DNA from: Clonostachys chloroleuca
Lineage: Eukaryota; Ascomycota; Sordariomycetes; Hypocreales; Bionectriaceae
Assembly (NCBI GenBank): GCA_037952775.1
Contig: JBANAY010000003.1
Location: 7,502,001-7,566,000, forward strand
DNA length: 64,000 nt
Reading direction: 5' to 3'
Positions 57,691 through 64,000 of the stretch are shown piece by piece. The translations under genes and the position numbers were made by a program. Below the pieces are notes generated by a model. That model searched no databases, was not told the origin of the DNA, and saw nothing but the letters and a program-made list of their open reading frames with translations. Every line of letters starts with the position of its first letter. Position 1 is the stretch's first letter.

Positions 57691-58305
57691 CAGCAGCCAC
57701 CAGCTCGAGCTCTACGTCCGTGGACAGGAGCAGCTCCTTGATATACATATAAGTACGGGCCTAGGAAGATGGGATCGTTTAGAGTCGGTATGCGTACAGA
57801 AAGACGGGGAAGAAGGAGCAGGGAGCTATACGGGACGGGGAGTGCCAGTGAATGAAGCCTCGTATAGTTTGTTAAACTCTGGAAATGCTGCCATGTCCGT
57901 TAAGTAGATGTTCAATTTGATGACATCCTGGAGACTAGAGCCAGCCTCTTTGAGAATGATATCTAGGTTGCGAATAGCTTGAGCCTATATATTCACACCA
58001 ATTATTAGCTCATTCGACTATGCTTGTATTAAAGAGGAGACCGCAACGAACGAACGAATGAACGAATCAATATTACATAAAGGGGACTCAAAGAGGTTTC
58101 TAGGTTAGATAAAGCAGACGAGTAAGTGGAAAGCAAAAGCATATACCGCGCGAGCTGTCGTGGGGCCTTCCACAAGTTTGGATGATAACGGGTCAACACC
58201 GATGACACCAGAACAGAAAATCATGCCGTTGTATACAACTGCTTGTGATTTTGAGGGCCGGGGGACAGGGGCCTGGTCTGTTCGTATCTCAATTCTGTTC
58301 GGCAT
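57554..58305 (-). CDS. RidA/YjgF-family 2-iminoacid deaminase with extended C-terminus
   Basis: Three exons (58305–58147, 57984–57832, 57760–57554) give 172 residues; RidA proteins are normally about 130. SQAVVYNGMIFCSGVIGVDP, then RNLDIILKEAGSSLQDVIKLNIYLTDMAAFPEFNKLY and GTPRPARTYMYIKELLLSTDVELELVAAVP cover the full fold, including the conserved Arg of the PAR motif that binds the substrate carboxylate. The family hydrolyses reactive imino/enamine acids made by amino acid oxidases and PLP enzymes to 2-oxo acids and ammonia. After VAAVPG comes a ~42-residue Ser-rich tail (57554–57680) that is antisense to the DAAO relic, so it arose by loss of the normal stop. It is the only member of the amino-acid group with an intact frame. 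Intron 1 is long (162 bp) and contains an (AACG)-type repeat. Confidence 0.85.
58045..58067. repeat. short AACG/AATG tandem repeat in RidA intron 1
   Basis: About five imperfect 4-bp units (AACG, with one AATG). It lies inside the first intron and is probably without function. Confidence 0.5.
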
Positions 58306-58883
58306 TTCTGTTGGGGGTGCAAAACTATCTTATGACGCACGACTCGGTGACATGCCAAATGGGAGGACTATCTATTACTTATCGTATATGGTTCTCCGGC
58401 TGAGCGATAATTGCCTACGACGAACTTACCGAGAACGGAGGACAAGGCCGAAAAGGTGACTTTCCCCGTGTTGGAAGCCGTTATCTAAGTATCTTGAGGT
58501 AGCTGCCACCTCTTGCCGGGTTCGAATCAGAGGCTCGGTGTCGACCCCCGAGGTGGAGCAACGTTTCCCTCTTTAAGCCCCAACGATGTTTTCATTGGTG
58601 GCAAGAACCTGGGGCCCCAGAGTCTAGAGATAGCAAAATGTATTTAGGGATACTTGGATTCTGCCAAGACCCTGCTCGGAAGACAAGCACTTCATGTCTT
58701 CCCTTGTTGCTCGCATTCTATCCCTCTTCTTGCATTTTTGACGAGTTATCTGACATCGTTCAACGTCGCCTTGGAACATCTCTGGGATTACCTACTGTCG
58801 AAACCCTTTGCCCTTTTATCCGTCCACGTCTTCCTGAGCTTTACTTAAACTTCTCTGCCAGCCGCTGGGAACAAATACATACA
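58306..58883. other. divergent promoter of RidA and amino acid permease
   Basis: 578 bp between two start codons on opposite strands, carrying site C. Short open frames at 58638–58860 lie in the permease leader and are not called. Confidence 0.5.
58534..58552. promoter_or_regulatory. inverted repeat site C, CTCGG-N9-CCGAG
   Basis: A perfect inverted repeat, CTCGG (58534–58538) and CCGAG (58548–58552), with a 9-bp spacer starting TGTCGAC, the same core as site A. It lies 229 bp before the RidA start and 332 bp before the permease start. Confidence 0.6.
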
Positions 58884-61021
58884 ATGGTGGAGAAGACACC
58901 CTCGATGCTCGCCTCGGAGGCGGACATGGGCGAGGTGAGGTCTCAGCAGGACGGTACTATTACCAAAGGCGGCCTCCAGAAGAGCTTGAAGGATCGCCAC
59001 CTGAGCATGATTGCTCTTGGAGGCTCTCTAGGTACGGGACTACTCGTAGGAACGTACGTACAACGGAGAAACCCTTCCTTTCCCGTGCTTAACAACTAAA
59101 TCGACTTGTCAGAGGTTCGGCTCTTGCCAAGACTGGTCCCGCTGGTATCTTTATTGATTTCAGCATCATCGGTCTTACCGTGTTCTGGGTCATGGCCGCC
59201 CTAGGCGAGATTCTCTCCTTTGCTCCCATGGCTAGTATGTCCTCTCGTCCCATCCCCAATCCCCTTCCACTCCTTGGACACGAGAACTGATTATCCTCTA
59301 ACCCAGGTGGCTTCGGCGGCTACGAAACACGTTTCGTTGACCCTGCTCTGGGCTTTGTTACCGGTTACGCCTATCTTTTTAAGTACCTCCTAGCCACGCC
59401 GAATCAAATGGCTGCTACAGCTTTGATTATGGAGGTAAGTGATGACCGCGAAACACATATTCCTCTATGCCAACATTTCCCCGCCTTCCTTTGCGCCACG
59501 AGCTCTCGTCCAATAATCTCACCATTGCAGTTCTGGACTCAAGACCGAGTCAACCCAGCCGTATGGATCAGCATCGTACTAGTACTCATCATCATTGTCA
59601 ATTTCTGCGGCGTCAAAGTATTTGGAGAGATGGAGGTTTTGGGTGTCTTCGTTGAAGGTCAACATCCTTACAGGCGTAATACTCATGATGCTTATTCTAG
59701 CTTGTGGAGCTGGTCCTACGTAAGTACCTCTATCGATTCGTCATGCATACCAAGGGGCACTTCGCTGACTCTTTACTCGATAGGCACGATGTAAGAGGAT
59801 TCAAGTACTGGAGCGATCCCGGGGCTTTTGCAGAGTACAAGGTCAAAGGTGATGTAGGAAAGTTCACTGGCGTTTGGAGCACCATGATTCAAGCGTATGT
59901 TGTCACAAAAATCTCAAACCAATGCTTCAGCCTCCTGTGGCCCAACTTTTGGCTGATATTTAACCTAGGGTCTACGTATTTTGTGGCACCGAACTCGTTG
60001 GTGTGACTGTGGCAGAGGCAAAGAACCCTCGCATTGCCATGCCCAAGGCCGTCAAGATGACGTTCTTCCGGATCGCCTTCTTCTACATCGTCTCAGTCTT
60101 TCTCCTCGGCATGGCCGTGCCCTACAACAGTCCGGAGCTCACATTCGCCCTTACGGCTAAGACCTCGGCGGCAGCCTCACCGTTTGTCGTGGCAATCACG
60201 AACGCCAAGATCAGGGGACTTGACCATGTCCTCAACGCGTCCCTCCTCATCTTTGTCGTCTCATCTGCAGTATCTGGTAAGTGATGAGCTGGCTGTACGG
60301 ACTGGCTTGTGTAGTGGTGGATTGACAAAGTGATTCGTAGATCTGTACATCTCAACGAGAACACCCTACGGCATCGCGTGTGACGGCAAGGCTCCCAAGA
60401 TCCTGACACGCACAACGAAGCTTGGAGTGCCCTATGTCGCCATGATTATACCGCTTGCCTTCACTTGCCTCTCCTACATGAGTGTTCAGGCCGGGGCCAA
60501 GCAAGTCTTCAATTACCTGACGAACATGGTCGCGATTTTTGGTGAGCCCTTCTGTCTCCCCTTTGATCGTACCAAGGGATGCTTGAGCTAACCTGATAAT
60601 AAGCATGCTCACTTGGATTGGTATCCTCGTCCCTCACGTAGGGTTCATAAAAGCGACCAACGCACAACAAATCCCGGACGACCGATTTCCATACCGCTCC
60701 CCTTTCGGCCTCATTGGATCTTATATAGCCCTGGCTTTCCTGTCGATCCTCATTCTAACCAAGAGCTTCGATGTCTTCGTGGGTGGCTTCGATTACAAGG
60801 GATTCATCGTGGGCTACATCGGCCTCCCCGTATACCTGACGTTCCTCTCTGGCTACAAGTTCTGGTGCGGAACCAAGAGGGTGAAGAATTCCGAGGCGCA
60901 TCTCGTCACTGGCGTGCCAACCATCTTTTTCACTGAGGAGAGGGCCCGTCACGAGGCTGAGGTGCGTGAAAGGGCCAGGCACCAAACGGGAGTGGCACGT
61001 GTCATTGGACAGGTCTATTGA
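58884..61021 (+). pseudogene. amino acid permease (YAT/AAP family), probably defective
   Basis: Eight exons are seen: 58884–59053, 59113–59234, 59307–59434, 59531–59719, 59784–59894, 59969–60276, 60341–60541, 60604–61021. Family marks: LKDRHLSMIALGGSLGTGLLVG and GSALAKTGPAGIF (TM1), ALGEILSFAPM, GYETRFVDPALGFVTGY, VYVFCGTELVGVTVAEAKNPR, a TM8–10 core, and FNYLTNMVAIF followed by MLTWIGILVPHVGFIKA. Two defects: a surplus base at about 59636–59640 (GTTTT) shifts the frame before SSLKVNILTG, and the last intron ends TAA|GC where TAG|GC would keep the frame, so the only AG available (60603) gives the wrong phase. The normal protein is a plasma-membrane H+/amino acid symporter of 12 helices. Divergent to RidA across site C. 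Confidence 0.7.
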
Positions 61022-61626
61022 CGCACTCTTGCGTGGCTCTTCTAGTGCTGGGGCGGTATAGCGATGTGTTTGGACGGTATATAGGCAGTCAAGGTTCTAG
61101 CAACGGAATTCACTTATTACACAGTATAGCTGGAGGTGAATTAGCCCAATTCAGGGTGGGAGCTCAGCGGCTTCTGAACACTTTACTGCGGCCTGTTAGT
61201 AGGAAGCACGGCCTACAGCAGTCTCGGCAATGGTGATATGGTTGATTCTGCCTTTCAGCTGATACAGTGGAGGCGCAGCAAGACACTAATGCAGCCAGCT
61301 TAGCCTTTTGATAGGGTGCAAGTTGGAGATGGAGCTCATCTTGACGAAATAGTAATTGAATTTTAGTCATGGGTTGAGGTCTGTCAGTGATATTCTAACC
61401 TCGTGGGAATACATGGATTTGTAGATAGAGGCGCGGGATTGATATGGCAAGGAAATGCAAGACACCAGCAAATAAATCATGCTGCGGACTGGCTGAATCG
61501 ATCACCAGGTCATGCGCCAAGCCGACGAAGTGCCACAGGCTGACACACTGCATTTGCCCAAAATAAAACAGCGTCTACGGAAGCTAGGATGAGCATGGCC
61601 GGCATAGAGTTTCCATCAGCGACACC
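61022..61626. other. intergenic region
   Basis: About 600 bp between the permease and the HET-domain gene; nothing recognised. Confidence 0.5.
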
Positions 61627-63902
61627 ATGTCATCCACATGCTTCACCTGTCGACTACTCACTGACTCCCTCCATCTATATGAAGAGTCTTTGGCCAGCAA
61701 CGTCTCATATTCACAACCACGAGACTTCTTCCTTGGCTCCCCCGCCGACGTCGAGTCGCGGAGTACTGCCATCGAATGCACCTCGTGCCAATCTATCCTC
61801 CTCTCAACAGATCACTCGCCCAGCAGTATCCTCACTGCACACTTCTCCGCCGAACAACCTAGAGTGTCGGTCGTTGCGGGTGAGCCAGATGATCGAGGAA
61901 CTACTGCGGCCCTCGCGTCCCGGAAGGAGTTCTTGGACACCGGCGGCGGCGGCGGCGGCGAAGAACTCAGCGTCAGCTATTTCCTGACAACCAGAAACGT
62001 GACACCGCAAGAACCGTGCGCGAGAATCGTCAGTCCTTCCCACGCAGACATGAAGCTCATTAGATCGTGGATCGCCCACTGCGACGTTTCTCATAAACAC
62101 ATCTGCCATCGTCCCTATGACACCTACCTCCTGCCCAAGGCGCCCCTGAGCTTCATTGACGTTCAAAAGCTATGTATTGTCTCGCCTCCCCCGTCAGTAA
62201 GGATGATCCGCCGCACCGGTACATCGCACTTAGCTATGTCTGGGGCACAGCCCAGGTCCAGCTCGCGCTTAAAGAGAATGTGGCAGAGCTTCATCGGCCA
62301 GGCGCATTTGGCGAGGGAGGAGCGTTTACCCTGCCGCGGACTGTGCGAGACGCAATAGAGGTGACGGCCGAGCTGGGGGTGCCGTACCTGTGGGTGGACA
62401 GTGTGTGCATCGTGCAGGACGACACAGAGACCCAGAAGGAGCAGCTCCAGGGAATGGGTGCTGTGTATGCGAATGCGTACCTTACACTTGTTGCCGCATC
62501 TGGGGAAGACGCCAATGCAGGTATTCCTCGTGTAGGATCATCGCCAGTGCCAGAAGATGAGAAGGAGCAGATTCAGCGTGTGATAAGACTCCCAGACAAC
62601 CCTCTGATCAGGACACAGGGTCGGGAAACCTTGAATCGAAAGCCGCTGGATTCTTCTAGCCTCAAATGGAACACACGAGGATGGACTCTCCAGGAGAAGG
62701 TCTTTTCTCGACGCTTGCTTGGGCTGGGCCACATGGCGACTTGGACTTGTTTCGGCGATGACTGGGCTGAGGATATATGCTTGCCGAGCGAGAGGACTCA
62801 GGATCCGGTTCCCATTTCTCGTAGTGAGAGGAACAAGAAGATGGGCATAGTGACATGGCCCAGTATTGGCGAATACAGCATCCTGGCGACCGAATATGCG
62901 AGACGAGACCTGACATGGTCCACTGATGCTATCAACGCCTTCTTGGGAGTCATGACGCCCATGGCTGCTTGGTTCCCCGGCGGTCTCCTACGTGGCATTG
63001 CGGAGTATACATTTGATATCGGCATGTTGTGGGACGTCGGTTCCGCTGGCACACATCTGAGAAGAGATCCGGGTTCGGTGCAGCCCCTACATGCCACTGG
63101 TTTCAAGCATCCCTCTTGGTCGTGGGTATCATGGCAGGGAGACCTGAGATTTGATATGTGGAAAGCTGCCGAGGACTACAGCTTCCCTCGCGGACCCCTG
63201 ATAGTACATCCCTTGGCCACCTGGCACAAGCAGCTTTTGACCGGGGAGTTTGTGAAAATCGATAACACATACCACGTTGTGCGGAAGCATTTCGAGCGCG
63301 AGGGTACCAGCATCCCAGAGGATTGGACACGGCACACAGAGGACCAGGAGGGCAAGATATATTATCAAAACAAGAGCCATGAGCATATAGTCCCCCATCC
63401 ATCCTTTAACTATCCGATCCCGCCTCACGTACGATATCGCGACATAGATCAAAGGCCTTTCCACCCTCATATTCGCTTTCAGGGGAAGCTCGCACATCTT
63501 CTAGTCGATGTTACTGAAGATGATCGACAGTTCCTCCGTGGCAAGCTTCATGAGTCGGACGCAACATTAGAGACGGACCTCACATCCCCCGATGCATTTT
63601 GGTGTGGCCGCATAAATATTCCTTTCGAGAAGGGAGAACACGTGCCATCCTCACATGAAGTCGAGGTGATTGCTATGTCCGAGGGGGTGCTAGATCTTAA
63701 GGCGCCCTCTCGTGTTCCACATATGTTTCAAAAGATCAGGGAAAGGCCAGAGTTTGAAGATTCAGACGTATATGAGGTTGTAAATGTGCTTTGTATTGGG
63801 CGCTGTGTAAATGGAATGGTCTATCGCCGGGCACTGGGCGGAATCTGGAAACAAGCATGGGAAGAGCTGGTGACAGAAGATGTTGAGCTTTTGTTGACGT
63901 GA
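61627..63902 (+). CDS. HET-domain (heterokaryon incompatibility) protein with apparent frameshift
   Basis: No introns are needed; about 758 codons if one base is missing in the run of five C at 62188–62192. Frame 1 gives a Cys-containing N-terminus (TCFTCRLL, CTSCQSILL), a poly-Gly stretch encoded by GGC repeats near 61944, and HRPYDTYLLPKAPLSFIDVQKLCIV. Frame 2 continues with HRYIALSYVWGTAQVQ (HET motif 1), GVPYLWVDSVCIVQDD (motif 2) and TRGWTLQEKVFSRR (motif 3), then a long C-terminal part with SWSWVSWQG. HET proteins cause cell death on fusion with an incompatible strain. FIDV…LCIV directly followed by RYIALSYVWG is the usual spacing, so the two frames belong together. A GTAAGG at 62198 looks like a donor, but using it would delete motif 1. 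Confidence 0.8.
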
Positions 63903-64000
63903 CGTTTCAAAACGGGATGTTTAACCGGTAGTGTAGATTTCAGTACGTTCAGCAACATGGACTTCTCGTCTAAGGTCTCTATAGAAAAGACAAACCTCCC

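Noticed and set aside
39560..61021. Region-wide repeat-induced point mutation
   Set aside because: Only the transporter relic shows two fitting changes; intact genes in between and non-transition stops (for example the aminotransferase TAG) do not support general RIP.
62198..62243. Candidate short intron (GTAAGG…CTTAG) joining the two HET-gene frames
   Set aside because: It would delete the YIALS part of HET motif 1 and the phase does not match.
1..64000. CRISPR arrays, insertion sequences, operons with ribosome binding sites
   Set aside because: The sequence is eukaryotic (spliceosomal introns, tRNA introns); no regularly spaced direct-repeat array and no intact transposase were seen.

Overview
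The window is nuclear DNA of a filamentous ascomycete (Pezizomycotina). The genes carry short GT–AG introns, mostly 50–70 bp, and lie on both strands with ordinary intergenic gaps. The families are typical of such fungi: Zn(II)2Cys6 regulators, a HET-domain protein, a NACHT-type NLR, DHA1 and allantoate-permease-type MFS carriers, a DUF3425 protein and NmrA-like proteins. Two tRNA genes (Gly-GCC and Pro-AGG) contain anticodon-loop introns. I do not name a species.

Left part (0–18 kb): an NmrA-like protein; a tandem pair made of a microbial-type PARG-domain protein and a compact PARP-like ADP-ribosyltransferase; a small secreted cysteine-containing protein; tRNA-Gly; a large fungal protein of unknown function split over three frames; an aldo/keto reductase whose catalytic His is Tyr; a DUF3425 protein; and a fructosamine-kinase-like protein.

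Middle (18–39 kb): a 1575-residue NLR with an alpha/beta-hydrolase effector domain, a NACHT domain and a WD40-like sensor; a short-chain dehydrogenase; a very large unknown protein with an N-terminal C/C/C/H motif; a secreted SMP-30-like propeller; an OrsD-like/fungal regulator; two Zn2Cys6 regulators; and a Gfo/Idh/MocA oxidoreductase.

39–51 kb: a decayed pantothenate-type transporter, a DHA1 exporter, a Baeyer–Villiger monooxygenase, an allantoate-permease-family carrier and a divergently transcribed FMN-dependent (NtaA/SnaA-type) monooxygenase. The last four could form an oxidative catabolic or export group.

52.8–61 kb: a gene group for amino acid use, comprising an aspartate-type aminotransferase, an HpcH/HpaI aldolase, a D-amino-acid oxidase, a RidA imine deaminase and an amino acid permease. 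Most members are broken; only RidA reads through. Their three promoter regions share a CTCGG-N8/9-CCGA(G/A) inverted repeat, which suggests one former regulon. The DAAO relic and RidA overlap tail to tail on opposite strands. The window ends with a HET-domain gene carrying one frame break.

Several otherwise good genes carry single-base indels, many in homopolymers. This could mean real decay or residual sequence error, and it should be settled before any gene is called dead.
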